Shown here piece by piece: positions 26,029 through 36,157 of a stretch of 64,000 nucleotides of DNA. Source of the stretch: an alpha proteobacterium L41A (GTDB taxonomy: Bacteria; Pseudomonadota; Alphaproteobacteria; Caulobacterales; Caulobacteraceae); assembly GCA_000335735.1 (NCBI GenBank), contig AMYY01000002.1, positions 62,001-126,000 of the forward strand. The letters are read 5' to 3'. Position numbers and translations under genes: made by a program. The notes beneath the pieces are model-generated. The model saw only the letters and a list, made by a program, of their open reading frames with translations, did no database searches and was not told the origin of the DNA. Within the stretch, counting starts at the first letter, position 1; each line of letters starts with the position of its first letter.

Positions 26029-27696
26029 CTAGCGACGTTCGGACGCCGTCGTCGCGCGCACCGGCGCGAACTCCGAACCCGACTTCCACTGCGGCCAGTC
26101 GCGACCGTTCGCCAGGGCGCGACCGACATCGTAGAAGACGGCCAGGTCCTCGATCATGCCGCTGTAGTCCCAGTCGGGCGACCATTCATCCGCCGCCTGG
26201 TGATAGCGTTTGGCGCCATATTCCGACCGCGCCGCCTCGCGCGCGGCGATCGGTTCGTCGCGGAATTCGCCCCGGCTGCCGGCATAGGCCATCGGCACGC
26301 CGCGCTTGGCCAGCGGGAAGTGATCGGAACGGTAATAGGTGCCGGCCGCGTTCTCGTAATCCGGCACCAGCGACCGCCCTTGCGGCTGAACCGCCGCCGC
26401 CAGACGTTCGTCGAAGTCCGACTGGCCATATCCGGTGACGCCCAGACCGGTGACGCGGCCATAGACGTTCATCGAGTCCATGTTGAACCCGCCCACCGTC
26501 TTGGCCAGCGGATAGACCGGGTTCACCGCATAATATTCCGAACCCAGCAGGCCGCTTTCCTCGCCGGTGAAGCTGATCATCACGATGGAGCGTTCGGTGC
26601 GCGGCGCGCGACCGAACATGCGCGCCAGCTCCAGCAGACCCGCCGTGCCCGAGGCGTTGTCCACCGCCCCGTTAAAGATGCGGTCGCCGGTCGCATCCGG
26701 CTCGCCCATGCCGATGTGATCCCAGTGGGCCGTATAGAGGATCGTCTCGTCCGGATGGGTCGTGCCCGGCAGGCGGGCGATGACGTTGTGGCTGGTGACC
26801 TGATTGGCAGCCACGTCGAAGTCGGTCGAGAAGGATGCGCCGGGCAAGGCGACGGGCTGGAAGTCGCGGCTGCGCGCCTGGACCTTCAGCGCCTCGAAAT
26901 CCAGTCCCGCGCGCCGGAACAGGTCGACCGCCACGTCACGCTGGATCCAGCCCTCCATCGGCACGCGTTCGGCCGCCGCATTCTGGCGCAGGATGTCAAA
27001 CTGCGGCACGCCCCAGGAGTTGGCGACCGTCTGCCAGCCGTAAGACGCCGGCGCCGTCTCGTGCACGATCAGCACGCCCGCCGCCCCCTGTTTGGCCGCT
27101 TCCTCGTATTTGTAGGTCCAGCGGCCGTAATAGGTCATGGCCTTGCCGCCGAAGGTGTTCAGCGCCGGCTCTTCGAAGTCGGCGTCATTGACCAGCACGA
27201 CCAGGATCTTGCCGCGCAGGTCCTGGCCCTTGAAGTCGTTCCATTGCCGCTCGGGCGCATTGATGCCGTAGCCGACGAAGACCAGCGGCGCGTCCTTCAG
27301 ACTGACGTGTTCGGCCGGGCGGCGGGTCGAGATGGCGACCTCGCGCCCTTGGGTCATCGGCAGGGTCCAGTCGCCCAGCTTTAGCGAGGCCCGTACATTG
27401 GACTGGGTGAAGCGGTTCAGGATCACGTCCTGCGTCCACTGGCCGTTCGGCCCGCCCGGCTCGAACCCGGCGGCGGCGTAGCCTTCGCTCAGATAGCGGA
27501 TGACCTTGTCCTCGGCCGGGGTGGCGATGCCCCTGCCCTCGAAGCTGTCGTCCGACAGCGTCTTGATGTCCTGCGAGATCCGCGCCGCATCGAAAGTCGG
27601 GACGGTGTGAACCGCAGCGGGATTGGACGCCGTGGCGCAGGCGGACAAGGCGGCGCTCGCCAACAAAACGGCGGCGAAAGAAGAGACAAGACGCAT
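26029..27696 (-). CDS. M28 family metallopeptidase lipoprotein with PA domain (copy 2)
   Basis: 555 aa from ATG 27696. The signal peptide ends in LSACATA (lipidated Cys about residue 19). The same domain order as the downstream copy: PA insert (APLVFVGYGINAPERQWNDF), then TAHWDHIGMG, FNGAVDNASGTAGLLELAR, FTGEESGLLGSEYYAVNP, NMDSMN and YYRSDHFPLAKRGVPMAYA. All zinc ligands are kept. The two proteins differ through most of their length, so the duplication is old or substrate ranges have split. The frame is open to 27786, upstream of the signal peptide. Confidence 0.9.
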   Translation of the reverse strand: MRLVSSFAAVLLASAALSACATASNPAAVHTVPTFDAARISQDIKTLSDDSFEGRGIATPAEDKVIRYLSEGYAAAGFEPGGPNGQWTQDVILNRFTQSNVRASLKLGDWTLPMTQGREVAISTRRPAEHVSLKDAPLVFVGYGINAPERQWNDFKGQDLRGKILVVLVNDADFEEPALNTFGGKAMTYYGRWTYKYEEAAKQGAAGVLIVHETAPASYGWQTVANSWGVPQFDILRQNAAAERVPMEGWIQRDVAVDLFRRAGLDFEALKVQARSRDFQPVALPGASFSTDFDVAANQVTSHNVIARLPGTTHPDETILYTAHWDHIGMGEPDATGDRIFNGAVDNASGTAGLLELARMFGRAPRTERSIVMISFTGEESGLLGSEYYAVNPVYPLAKTVGGFNMDSMNVYGRVTGLGVTGYGQSDFDERLAAAVQPQGRSLVPDYENAAGTYYRSDHFPLAKRGVPMAYAGSRGEFRDEPIAAREAARSEYGAKRYHQAADEWSPDWDYSGMIEDLAVFYDVGRALANGRDWPQWKSGSEFAPVRATTASERR

Positions 27697-27787
27697 GAAC
27701 TGAAGGCCCCACAGCCGAAAACGATACGCGACCCTAGGGGGCGAACTTCGCCCTGTCGATGCTGCGCCCCGGACCTTTCGTCGCAAA

Positions 27788-27822
27788 CGAAAAAGCCCGC
27801 CAAGGCGAACCTTGGCGGGCTT
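27788..27822 (-). terminator. Intrinsic terminator of the petABC operon
   Basis: On the minus strand a 13-bp perfect stem (AAGCCCGCCAAGG with CCTTGGCGGGCTT) closes a TTCG loop and runs into TTTTTCG. It lies 26 bp after the cytochrome c1 stop. Confidence 0.92.
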
Positions 27823-27848
27823 AAGACTTCGATCCGGCGACGACGCTC

Positions 27849-28724
27849 TTAGTGGGCGACGCCCTTCCAGATGCGGCGGTAGGCGACATAGGTGATGCCG
27901 GCGAACAGCAGCAGATAGATCAACACGCCGAAGCCGGCCTGCTTGCGCTCGACCATCTTCGGCTCGGACGTCCAGGCGATGAAGGCCGCCACGTCCTTGG
28001 CGTATTGATCGACCGTCTGGGGCGAGCCGTCGTCATAGGTCACCTGACCGTTCTGAAGCGGCGGCGGCATGGCGATGAAGCCGCCCGGCGGAACGTGCTT
28101 GTGATCGCCGGTCCAGAACGGCGTCAGGTCGCCGGCCATATAGGGGTTGTAGTGCTGACCCTCGCGGATCTGCAGGCCGGCCGGAGCCGCCTTGTAGCCC
28201 GACAGCAGCGAATAGATGTAGTTGGCGCCGTCGTGACGGGCCTTGGCCATGACCGAAAGGTCGGGCGGCGCGGCGCCGCCGTTGCCCGCCGCCGCCGCCG
28301 TGGCGTTCGGATAGGGGGCGCGGAACTTGTCGGCCGGCGTGGCGTCGCGCTGGATCGGCTCGCCGGTCTCGCTGTCGATGTCGCCGACCTGGTTTTCCTT
28401 GGCCAGAGCCTTCACGACGGGGTTGTCGTTCGGGTTAGGGTACTTCGGATTCCAGAACGGCCCATGACGGTCGCCCAGGTTCCGATAGTGCATCAGGTTC
28501 ATGCTGTGACAGGCGGCGCAAACCTCGTGATAGACCTTGTAGCCGCGTTGCAGCTGGCCCTGATCATAGGTGCCGAACGGCCCCTCGAAGCTGAACCCGC
28601 CCGAGCGCGGATGGGCGGCGGCGCCCGACGCCATGGCGGGAGCGGCTGCGCTCAACAGACCCAGCGCGATGGCGGCCGAGGCGATGATCGTCTTGAACGA
28701 CACGGTCTTCATTCCAATCGTCAT
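27849..28724 (-). CDS. petC: Cytochrome c1 of the bc1 complex
   Basis: 291 aa from ATG 28724, five bases after the cytochrome b stop. A signal peptide ends near AMASGA. The haem c motif is CAACH in VYHEVCAACHSMNLMHYRN, with the Met ligand region MAGDLTPFW, and one C-terminal membrane anchor (FGVLIYLLLFAGITYVAYRR). It passes electrons from the Rieske protein to cytochrome c. Last gene of the pet operon, followed by a strong terminator. Longer upstream frame is overlap with cytochrome b. Confidence 0.93.
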   Translation of the reverse strand: MTIGMKTVSFKTIIASAAIALGLLSAAAPAMASGAAAHPRSGGFSFEGPFGTYDQGQLQRGYKVYHEVCAACHSMNLMHYRNLGDRHGPFWNPKYPNPNDNPVVKALAKENQVGDIDSETGEPIQRDATPADKFRAPYPNATAAAAGNGGAAPPDLSVMAKARHDGANYIYSLLSGYKAAPAGLQIREGQHYNPYMAGDLTPFWTGDHKHVPPGGFIAMPPPLQNGQVTYDDGSPQTVDQYAKDVAAFIAWTSEPKMVERKQAGFGVLIYLLLFAGITYVAYRRIWKGVAH

Positions 28725-28729
28725 GATTT

Positions 28730-30034
28730 TCAGACCTTGTGCTCGACGGCGCCGACGCCGGTCAGGACCGGCTCGGAGATCGTCGCCGGGATCGGCAGCG
28801 GCTGCTCCTTCAACCCGACCAACGGCATGATGATCAGGAAGAAAACGAAGTAGTAGAGGGTGAAGACCCGCGTCAGCCAAAGGTAGGAGTTCAGGTCGCC
28901 GTCGATCAGGGTGAAGGTCTTGAACGACCCGATCACCGGCGCGTCAGGCAGCTGACCACCGCACCAGCCCAGGCCCACGCCCACCACCAGGAAGATGATG
29001 AAGAAGGTCCGCATCGTCGGGCGATAGCGCATCGAGCGCACCTTGGACGTATCCAGCCAGGGCAGGACGAACAGCACGCCGATGGCGCTGAACATCGCGA
29101 CAACGCCGCCGAACTTGTCCGGGATGGCGCGCAGGATCGCGTAGAAGGGCAGCATGTACCACTCGGGCACGATGTGCGCCGGCGTCTGCAGCGGGTTGGC
29201 CGGGATGTAGTTGTCGGCGTGGCCCAGAGCGTTCGGCTGATAGAAGACGAAGATGGCGAACAGGATCAGGAACAGGATGATCGCAAAGCCGTCCTTGACC
29301 GTGAAATATGGGTGGAAGGGCAGCGTGTCCTTCTTCTCCCGATCCTTGGGGATCAGGATGCCGACCGGGTTGTTCTGACCGGCCGAGTGCAGCGCCCAAA
29401 GGTGAAGCACGACGCAACCCAGGATCGCGAACGGCAGCAGATAGTGCAGCGAGAAGAAGCGGTTAAGCGTCGCATTGTCGATCGCCGGGCCGCCGCGCAG
29501 CCAGATCAGGATCGGCTCGCCCAGCACCGGGATGGCGCCGATCAGGTTGGTGATGACCTCAGCGCCCCAGAACGACATCTGCCCCCACGGCAGGACGTAG
29601 CCCAGGAAGGCGGTGGCGATCATCAGGAAGAAGATTACGCAGCCGATGATCCAGATCATCTCGCGCGGCGCCTTGTACGAGCCGTAGTAGAGGCCGCGCA
29701 GCATGTGCAGATAGACGGCGATGAAGAACATCGACGCGCCGTTGGCGTGGACATAACGGATCAGCCAGCCGCCGTTCACGTCGCGCATGATGCGCTCGAC
29801 CGAGGCGAAGGCCAGATCGACGTTCGGCGTATAGTGCATGGCCAGAACGATGCCGGTGACGATCTGCGTCATCAGGCACAGGGCCAGGATGCCGCCGAAG
29901 GTCCACCAGTAGTTCAGGTTCCGCGGCGTCGGCAGGGACATGTAGTCCGCGCCGAAACGGATGATCGGCAGCCGGGTGTCCAGCCACTTCTCGACGCCCG
30001 TCTTCGGGACGTAGGTGCTCTCGTGATCGCTCAT
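28730..30034 (-). CDS. petB: Cytochrome b of the bc1 complex
   Basis: 434 aa with eight to nine transmembrane helices. The paired haem ligands lie in [13 protein letters not shown] and [15 protein letters not shown] (helix B), and in [24 protein letters not shown] (helix D). The Qo site motif is [18 protein letters not shown]. It is the core subunit of ubiquinol-cytochrome c reductase. It sits between the Rieske and c1 genes with gaps of 16 and 5 bp, one transcript. Confidence 0.96.
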   Translation of the reverse strand: MSDHESTYVPKTGVEKWLDTRLPIIRFGADYMSLPTPRNLNYWWTFGGILALCLMTQIVTGIVLAMHYTPNVDLAFASVERIMRDVNGGWLIRYVHANGASMFFIAVYLHMLRGLYYGSYKAPREMIWIIGCVIFFLMIATAFLGYVLPWGQMSFWGAEVITNLIGAIPVLGEPILIWLRGGPAIDNATLNRFFSLHYLLPFAILGCVVLHLWALHSAGQNNPVGILIPKDREKKDTLPFHPYFTVKDGFAIILFLILFAIFVFYQPNALGHADNYIPANPLQTPAHIVPEWYMLPFYAILRAIPDKFGGVVAMFSAIGVLFVLPWLDTSKVRSMRYRPTMRTFFIIFLVVGVGLGWCGGQLPDAPVIGSFKTFTLIDGDLNSYLWLTRVFTLYYFVFFLIIMPLVGLKEQPLPIPATISEPVLTGVGAVEHKV

Positions 30035-30050
30035 GATTCCCCCTTGGTCC

Positions 30051-30608
30051 TCAGCCGATCTTGACGCGGGTGTCGGACAGATAATCGTATTCCGGCACCA
30101 CCAGGTTCAGAGGCGCCGGCCCCTTACGAATGCGGCCGGAGGCGTCGTAGTGCGAGCCGTGGCAGGGGCAGAACCAGCCGCCGTAATCGCCCGCGCCGAA
30201 GGTCGGCACGCAGCCCAGGTGCGTGCACGAACCGATGACGACCAGATATTTCTCGTGACCCGGCTTGGTGCGCTCGGCGTCGGTCTGGGGCTGCTTCAGG
30301 TCCGGGGCGTGATCGTCCGCGATGACCTTCTGCAGCTCGGACGGGGTGCGATAGCGCACGAACACCGGCTTTCCCTGCCATTTGATGACGACCTGCTGGC
30401 CTTCCTGAACCTTGGTCAGGTCGAACTCGATCGACGCCAGCGCCAGCGTATCGGCCGCCGGATTCATCTGGTTGATCAGCGGCCAGGCGATCATGGCGCC
30501 CGCGCCGACCGCCGCGGCGCCCGCCGCAATGTAGATAAAGTCCCGACGATTGGGATCACCGCCCTCAGGGCTGTGACCGTCTTCCGTATGCACGACCGAT
30601 TCGGCCAC
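30051..30608 (-). CDS. petA: Rieske iron-sulfur subunit of the bc1 complex
   Basis: 185 aa from GTG 30608, which has AGAGGTGGAAA upstream. The twin-arginine-type start is [20 protein letters not shown], which also forms the single membrane anchor. The [2Fe-2S] boxes are SCTHLGCVP and [14 protein letters not shown]. The frame is open to 30770, but the added residues are basic, unlike any Rieske protein. First gene of petABC; its promoter must lie in the 194-bp spacer shared with trmL. Confidence 0.95.
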   Translation of the reverse strand: MAESVVHTEDGHSPEGGDPNRRDFIYIAAGAAAVGAGAMIAWPLINQMNPAADTLALASIEFDLTKVQEGQQVVIKWQGKPVFVRYRTPSELQKVIADDHAPDLKQPQTDAERTKPGHEKYLVVIGSCTHLGCVPTFGAGDYGGWFCPCHGSHYDASGRIRKGPAPLNLVVPEYDYLSDTRVKIG

Positions 30609-30802
30609 GTTTCCACCTCTCGAACGCCGCAGAAGACCCCCAAGGGCGTCCCCAGCCACGGCACGAACCAACAAAAGACGCCGGGAATCCCCGACGGCCC
30701 GTGACTTGCGCCGCATTGGACGCAAGCTGCTGACGTTTCTTGCGAAACGCTCGCAAACAGACCGCGACAAACCCCCTCGCCGCGCGTATGTCAGGCCTTA
30801 GA

Positions 30803-31252
30803 ATGCGTCTCGCCCTTTTTCAACCTGACATTCCTCAGAACGTCGGAGCCTGCATCCGATTGTCGGCCTGTTTCGGCGTCGATCTACATGTGATCGAGCC
30901 GACCGGCTTCCGTTTCGACGACCGCGCCATGAAGCGCGCCGCCCTCGACTACGGCCCGCTGTCGCACATGACCCGCCACGCCGACTGGGAGGCCTTCCAG
31001 GCGGATCGTTCGGCCGGGCGGCTGGTGCTGCTTACGACCAAGGGCGCGACGCCCCTGCCCGATTTCGTCTTCCAGCCCGACGACACCCTGCTGTTCGGCA
31101 AGGAAAGCGCCGGCGCCCCTGACTATGTCCACGCCGCCGCCGACGCCCGTGTCGTCGTGCCGCTGCGCCCGGAGGCCCGTTCCCTGAACCTGTCGGTCAC
31201 CGCCGGCATCGCCCTGTGGGAGGGCCTGCGCCAGACCGGTGGATTCGGGTGA
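30803..31252 (+). CDS. trmL: tRNA (cytidine(34)-2'-O)-methyltransferase
   Basis: 149 aa from ATG 30803; the family usually begins exactly MRLALFQPDIPQN as here. SPOUT fold motifs: NVGACIRLSACFGVDLHVIE, LLFGKESAGAP and PLRPEARSLNLSVTAGIAL, the last forming the trefoil knot that binds S-adenosylmethionine. It modifies the wobble base of tRNA-Leu species. In-frame starts exist upstream at 30740 and 30788 but add nonconserved residues. Confidence 0.93.
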   Translation: MRLALFQPDIPQNVGACIRLSACFGVDLHVIEPTGFRFDDRAMKRAALDYGPLSHMTRHADWEAFQADRSAGRLVLLTTKGATPLPDFVFQPDDTLLFGKESAGAPDYVHAAADARVVVPLRPEARSLNLSVTAGIALWEGLRQTGGFG

Positions 31253-31340
31253 ACGGAATTTACCTCGTCTGGTAACGCCCTCTACAATCACGCATTGATA
31301 AGCAAGCGCCTCCAAGTTCAACTGCGGGGCGCGAAGCACG

Positions 31341-31922
31341 ATGGACACAACTTCCGCCGTGGTGGCGATCATCGTCTTCCTGGTGATCGTCGGGGCCTGG
31401 GAACTCAGCCGCAAGCGCCCCAAGCGTCGCCACACCCATCGTTCCAATCTCGGCAGCTTCAGGCCCGGCGCCAAGATCGCTGCTCGACCGCAAGTCGCGA
31501 CGGCCCAACTCGACACGGTGATGCGCGCCGCCTTTCAGGCTAGACCTCTGATGTCCCGCGCCGAAGCTTCGGTGTTCTATACTGCCGAACGCGCGATAAA
31601 GCGCCTCGACATCAAGGGGCGAGTGATGGCGCAAGTTTCGCTTGGCGAGATTCTGCGGTCACCAGACGACGAGGCCTTTCGCGCCATTAACAGCAAACGC
31701 GTCGATATTCTGGTCATCTCCCAAACTGGCTGGCCCCTCGCCGCCGTCGAATACCAGGGTGAAGCGCACTACCAGGGCACAGCCTACGCGCGTGACGCCG
31801 TCAAGAAAGCTGCGCTCCAACGCGCCGGAATCGCCTATCTCGAAGTGACGCCCCAACACAGCGCCGAAGATATTGAGCGCGATCTCGCCCGCGTCCTGCA
31901 GGCGCAAATGGCGCCCGCTTAA
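31341..31922 (+). CDS. DUF2726 domain protein with N-terminal membrane anchor
   Basis: 193 aa. One transmembrane segment (about residues 6-22), a basic linker, then the DUF2726 domain: LMSRAEASVFYTAERAIKRL, GRVMAQVSLGEILR, VDILVISQTGWPLAAVEYQG and DAVKKAALQRAGIAYLEV. The D-x8-12-E-x-Q-type pattern recalls restriction-endonuclease-like folds, suggesting a nuclease-related protein, but activity is unproven. Its TAA interlocks with the convergent dipeptidase stop in the palindrome TTAA. Confidence 0.85.
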   Translation: MDTTSAVVAIIVFLVIVGAWELSRKRPKRRHTHRSNLGSFRPGAKIAARPQVATAQLDTVMRAAFQARPLMSRAEASVFYTAERAIKRLDIKGRVMAQVSLGEILRSPDDEAFRAINSKRVDILVISQTGWPLAAVEYQGEAHYQGTAYARDAVKKAALQRAGIAYLEVTPQHSAEDIERDLARVLQAQMAPA

Positions 31923-33163
31923 GACTCCAGCCGCGCCATCGACGGGCGTTCGCCGGACTTTGACGCCGCGACGGCCTCAACCGCTCGCATGACCCGCAGC
32001 AGGTTCTCGCCGGCGATTTTGCGGATGTTGGCCTCGGTCCAGCCCGCCGCCATCAGGGCCGCCAGGATTCGCGGATAGGCATCCACCCCGCCCATGCCTT
32101 CCGGCAGGCTGCCGATGCCGTCGAAGTCGGCGCCCAGGCCGACATGGTCGATGCCCGCCACTTCACGCACGTGCTGAATATGCGCCACCACGTCGGCCAA
32201 GGTCGCCTGAGGCGTCGGATTGGCGGCGGTCCAGGCGGTCAGCCCGGCCTCGACCGCGCCGGGATCGCCGGGGTTCAGGGTCTTCAGCCGCGCCTCCTCG
32301 CCCGCCTTGGCCCCGTTCCAGGCCCGCACCGCCTCGGACACGAAACCGGGCGCCAGGTTGATCATCACGATGCCGCCGTCCTGCGGCATCATCCGCAGCA
32401 CCCGATCCGGCACGTTGCGCGGATGATCCGTGACCGCCCGCGCCGAGGAGTGGGAGAAGATCACCGGCGCATCGGACACGCGCATGGCGTCCAGCATCGT
32501 CTCCTCGGAGACGTGGCTGAGGTCGACCATCATGCCCAGCCGGTTCATCTCTTTGACCACCGCCTCGCCGAACGGGCTGAGCCCGCCCCATTTCGGCGCA
32601 TCCGTCGCGCTGTCGGCCCAGGTCGTGGTCTTGGAGTGGGTCAGGGTCATGTAGCGCGCGCCGGCCCGATAGAATTCACGCAGCAGGGCCAGGGAATCGT
32701 CGATCGAATAGCCGCCCTCCATCCCGATCAGGCTGGCGATCCGGCCCGATTTGAACACGGCATCCACCTCGTCCGCCGTGGTCGCGAGGCCGAAGGTGTC
32801 GGGATGGGCGGCGATGATGCGTTTGGCCGTGTCGATCTGCTCGAAGGTTTCCTCGACCGCCTCCAGCGGCGTCAGGATGGCAGGCACATAGACGGACCAG
32901 AACTGCCCTCCGACGCCCCCGGCCCGCAGGCGCGCGATATCGGTATGCAGTTTGGTCGACGCCGCCAGATTCTTCGTCAGATCAACGGCGTAAACGTCGT
33001 TTCCATATTGCTGTCGCAGCGCCCACGGCAGGTCGTTGTGCCCGTCGATCAGCGGCGTGGTCTTCAGAATCTCCATCACCCGCGCCTCATCGGCGTCCTG
33101 TGCCTGGACCGCCCCTCCCAGCGCGAGCGATACGACGGCGACGGAGACGAGACGGCGAATCAT
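31919..33163 (-). CDS. Membrane dipeptidase (M19 family), exported
   Basis: 414 aa. Signal peptide MIRRLVSVAVVSLALGGAVQ with cleavage near AQAQ. M19 zinc motifs: PLIDGHNDLPWALR (H-x-D), IGMEGGYSID (Glu), VDLSHVSEETMLD (His), IFSHSSARAV (His) and LGADFDGIGSLPEG (Asp). It hydrolyses dipeptides in the periplasm. It stands alone, convergent with the DUF2726 gene and divergent from hemF. Confidence 0.93.
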   Translation of the reverse strand: MIRRLVSVAVVSLALGGAVQAQDADEARVMEILKTTPLIDGHNDLPWALRQQYGNDVYAVDLTKNLAASTKLHTDIARLRAGGVGGQFWSVYVPAILTPLEAVEETFEQIDTAKRIIAAHPDTFGLATTADEVDAVFKSGRIASLIGMEGGYSIDDSLALLREFYRAGARYMTLTHSKTTTWADSATDAPKWGGLSPFGEAVVKEMNRLGMMVDLSHVSEETMLDAMRVSDAPVIFSHSSARAVTDHPRNVPDRVLRMMPQDGGIVMINLAPGFVSEAVRAWNGAKAGEEARLKTLNPGDPGAVEAGLTAWTAANPTPQATLADVVAHIQHVREVAGIDHVGLGADFDGIGSLPEGMGGVDAYPRILAALMAAGWTEANIRKIAGENLLRVMRAVEAVAASKSGERPSMARLES

Positions 33164-33214
33164 GGGCGGGCTTCCTGAAAGGGCAGGCGGCCATTAGCGC
33201 CCGCGATTCTGCTT

Positions 33215-34147
33215 ATGACAACCTGTCCGGATGACGCCGCCGCCGCGACGTGGTTCAAGCGCGCCATGAGCGACGCCGTCTTCTCCGATCCGCTCGACCT
33301 GAAGAAGGTCGAGACCCGCGCCTGGTTCGAACATCTGCGCGACCGCATCCACGCCGCCTTCGAGGCGCTGGAGGACGCCGCCCCCGTCGACCTGTTCCCC
33401 GGCGAACCCGGTCGCTTCGTCCGCACCCCATGGGAACGGCCCGAGGGCGGCGGCGGCGTCATGGGCATGATGCACGGCCGGCTGTTCGAAAAGGTCGGGG
33501 TCCATGTCTCTACCGTCCACGGCGCCTTTCTCGCCGACTACGCCAAGAATGTGCCCGGTGCCGACGTCGATCCGCGCTTCTTCGCGACGGGAATCAGCCT
33601 GATCTGCCACCCCGTCAGCCCTCGCATCCCGGCCGTTCACATGAACACCCGCTTCATCGCCACGACCAAGAGCTGGTTCGGCGGCGGCGGCGATCTGACG
33701 CCCGTGCTGATGGTGGATCGTCGTCAGGATCACCCCGACACCGTCGCCTTCCACGCGGCCATGCAGGCCGCCTGCGACGCCCACGACCCGACCTGGCACG
33801 CCAAATACAAGGCCTGGTGCGACGAGTATTTCTATCTGCCCCACCGCAAGGAGCCGCGCGGCACCGGCGGCGTCTTCTACGATCATCACGACAGCGGCGA
33901 CTATGAACGAGACTTCGCCTTCACCCGCGACATCGGCCTGGCCTTCCTGGACGTCTATCCGCGCATTGTCGCCGCCCGCATGGCCGAGCCCTGGACGGCC
34001 GAGGAACGTGACGAACAGCTGATCCGCCGGGGCCGCTATGTCGAGTTCAATCTGCTCTACGACCGCGGCACCATGTTCGGGCTGAAGACGGGCGGCAACG
34101 TCGACTCGATCCTGTCGTCCATGCCGCCGGTGGTGAAGTGGCCCTAG
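33215..34147 (+). CDS. hemF: Oxygen-dependent coproporphyrinogen III oxidase
   Basis: 310 aa, the full family length. Motifs: [43 protein letters not shown] and [19 protein letters not shown], the family signature, then [20 protein letters not shown]. It performs the aerobic step from coproporphyrinogen to protoporphyrinogen in haem synthesis. The oxygen-independent counterpart hemN lies in the cyd operon about 11 kb away. Its stop interlocks with the convergent LysR gene in CTAG. Confidence 0.95.
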   Translation: MTTCPDDAAAATWFKRAMSDAVFSDPLDLKKVETRAWFEHLRDRIHAAFEALEDAAPVDLFPGEPGRFVRTPWERPEGGGGVMGMMHGRLFEKVGVHVSTVHGAFLADYAKNVPGADVDPRFFATGISLICHPVSPRIPAVHMNTRFIATTKSWFGGGGDLTPVLMVDRRQDHPDTVAFHAAMQAACDAHDPTWHAKYKAWCDEYFYLPHRKEPRGTGGVFYDHHDSGDYERDFAFTRDIGLAFLDVYPRIVAARMAEPWTAEERDEQLIRRGRYVEFNLLYDRGTMFGLKTGGNVDSILSSMPPVVKWP

Positions 34148-35019
34148 CCCATCGCCTCGACAAACACGTCGCCGGCGCGGCTGCGATATCGTTCGCGGTG
34201 TCGTAACAGGCGGAACGGCCGCTCGGGCAGGGTGAAGGGCGCCGTCACCAACCGCCCGGCGGCCACGGACGCATAGGCCACGCTTTCCGACAGGGCCGTG
34301 GCTCCTGCCCCGGCCTCGGCCGCCGCCAGCACGGCTTCGTTCGACGGCAGGGTCATCGACACCGACAAGGCCGTGGGATCGACCCCGATGTCCCGCACCG
34401 CCGCCTCCAGCGTCGACCGCGTCCCTGACCCGACCTCCCGCAACACCCACGGCTGGCCCGCCAGATCCTTCGGCTCCAGCCGACGTCGCGTCGCCCATGG
34501 ATGGTCCGGCGTCACCAGCACGGCCAGCCGATCCGACCCCACCTGGACCTGCGACAGGGCCGGTTCGTCCACCGCCCCCTCGACCAGGCCGATCTCCGCG
34601 GCGCCGCTCAGCACCGCCTGCGCCGCCTCGCGCGTGTTGCCGATCTCGACCGCCAGTTCAACGCCAGGATAAGCCGTGTGGAAATCCACCAGCCGGCGCG
34701 GCAGCCAGTAGCTGGCGATGGTCTGGCTGGCGAACACCGCCAGACGCCCGCGCCGCAGGGCGCTCATGTCCGCCAGCGCCGCCTCGGCCGCCGCCGCCCG
34801 CGCCAGCACCGCCTTGGCCTCGGGCAGGAAGGCGCGGCCGGTCTCGTTCAGCACCACGCCCCGCCCGACCCGATCGAACAGCCGCACGTCATGCTCGGCC
34901 TCCAGAGCTGCCAGCGCATTCGACACCGCCGACTGCGTCAGGTTCAGCGCCCTTGCCGCCGCCGTCACATGGTCACGCTCGGCGACGGCGACGAAGATAC
35001 GCAGGCGTTCCAAGGTCAC
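34144..35019 (-). CDS. LysR-family transcriptional regulator
   Basis: 291 aa from GTG 35019, with TGGAG upstream. The winged HTH is [20 protein letters not shown] followed by [16 protein letters not shown]; the effector domain begins near residue 90 ([20 protein letters not shown]). It belongs to the CysB/CbbR-like group often found divergent from YeiH-type transporters, and here the neighbour is such a gene 73 bp away. Control of that transporter is the expected role. The longer open frame on this strand is not coding. Confidence 0.9.
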   Translation of the reverse strand: MTLERLRIFVAVAERDHVTAAARALNLTQSAVSNALAALEAEHDVRLFDRVGRGVVLNETGRAFLPEAKAVLARAAAAEAALADMSALRRGRLAVFASQTIASYWLPRRLVDFHTAYPGVELAVEIGNTREAAQAVLSGAAEIGLVEGAVDEPALSQVQVGSDRLAVLVTPDHPWATRRRLEPKDLAGQPWVLREVGSGTRSTLEAAVRDIGVDPTALSVSMTLPSNEAVLAAAEAGAGATALSESVAYASVAAGRLVTAPFTLPERPFRLLRHRERYRSRAGDVFVEAMG

Positions 35020-35092
35020 GATTGATCTCCAAATCGGATTGAAATGACCATAACTATCCGTTGGACCGCCGTCGAGGGCAGGCGCATCACGC

Positions 35093-36157
35093 TTGACGAT
35101 GAAGTCCGCCGCCCTGCCCGCCCCCGTCCACGCGCCCACGCTGGCGTCGGCGACGGCGTTCACGCGCAAAATCCGACCCGGCGTCATGCTGTGCCTGCTG
35201 GTCACTCTGGGCGCCATCGGCCTGACCAGCATCGAGCGCGACGCGATCGGCCATGTCTGGCTGGAGCCGCTGGTGCTGGCGATCCTGCTGGGCGCCGCCG
35301 TCCGCACCGCCTGGACGCCCGATGCGCGGTTCAAGGCCGGAATCGACTTCTCGGCCAAGACCCTGCTGGAGGTCGCGGTGGTGCTGCTCGGCGCCTCGGT
35401 CAGCGCCGCCACCCTGTCGTCGCTCGGCGTCGGCTTCGTCCTGGGCATCTTCGCCCTGGTCGCCATCGCCATCGTCGTCGGTTTCGGCGTCGGTCGCGCC
35501 TTGGGTTTGAACCCGCGCATGGCCCTGCTGGTCGCCTGCGGCAACGCCATCTGCGGCAACTCCGCCATCGCCGCCGTCGCCCCTGTCATCGACGCCGACG
35601 GGAAAGAGGTCGCCGCCTCCATCGCCTTCACCGCCGTGCTCGGCGTGATCGTGGTTCTGGCCCTGCCCCTGCTGGGCGGCCTGATCCACCTGAACGGCCT
35701 GCAATACGGCGCCCTGGCCGGTCTGACCGTCTATGCGGTGCCGCAGGTGCTGGCCGCCGCCGCTCCGTTCGGCGTGGTCGCCACCCAGACCGGCACGGTG
35801 GTCAAGCTGGTGCGGGTGCTGATGCTCGGTCCTGTCATCCTCGCCCTGTCGCTGATCTTCCGCGACCGCGCGCCCGGCGCCGCAAAGCCCGGCCTGTCGC
35901 GCCTGCTGCCTTGGTTCATCATCGGCTTCCTGGTGATGATCGGCCTGCGCTCGTTTGACCTGATCCCGCAGGCCGCGCTGGCGGCCATGGCCGCCACCTC
36001 GAGCCTGCTGACTGTCGTCGCCATGGCCGCCCTAGGTCTCCAGACCGACATCCGCGCCGTCGCCCGCGCCGGCGGCCGCGTCGTCGCCGCCGTCATCCTG
36101 TCGCTGGGCGCTTTGGTGGTGCTGGCGCTGGCGCTGATCCGGCTGCTGGGGCTCTAA
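35093..36157 (+). CDS. YeiH family putative sulfate exporter
   Basis: 354 aa with about ten hydrophobic segments. Family motifs: LEPLVLAILLGAAVR, GIDFSAKTLLEVAVVLLGAS and ACGNAICGNSAIAAVAPVID, and YAVPQVLAAAAPFG. YeiH proteins are inner-membrane carriers linked to sulfate or sulfonate export and often paired with a divergent LysR gene, as here. The start is TTG 35093 or ATG 35099; the sequence does not decide. Its stop interlocks with the convergent GATase gene (CTAA). Confidence 0.9.
   Translation: MTMKSAALPAPVHAPTLASATAFTRKIRPGVMLCLLVTLGAIGLTSIERDAIGHVWLEPLVLAILLGAAVRTAWTPDARFKAGIDFSAKTLLEVAVVLLGASVSAATLSSLGVGFVLGIFALVAIAIVVGFGVGRALGLNPRMALLVACGNAICGNSAIAAVAPVIDADGKEVAASIAFTAVLGVIVVLALPLLGGLIHLNGLQYGALAGLTVYAVPQVLAAAAPFGVVATQTGTVVKLVRVLMLGPVILALSLIFRDRAPGAAKPGLSRLLPWFIIGFLVMIGLRSFDLIPQAALAAMAATSSLLTVVAMAALGLQTDIRAVARAGGRVVAAVILSLGALVVLALALIRLLGL

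Noticed and set aside
28739-30064. 441-codon open frame on the plus strand opposite cytochrome b
   Set aside because: It is a mirror of the petB coding strand in GC-rich DNA; its product is low complexity with no domain, and petB is certain.
30734-30749. CGTTTC-TTGC-GAAACG hairpin upstream of petA and trmL
   Set aside because: Short stem with no T-run and no second copy; may be chance.
33194-34498. 434-codon minus-strand frame opposite hemF
   Set aside because: hemF has all family motifs; the reverse frame is Gly/Val-rich and matches nothing.
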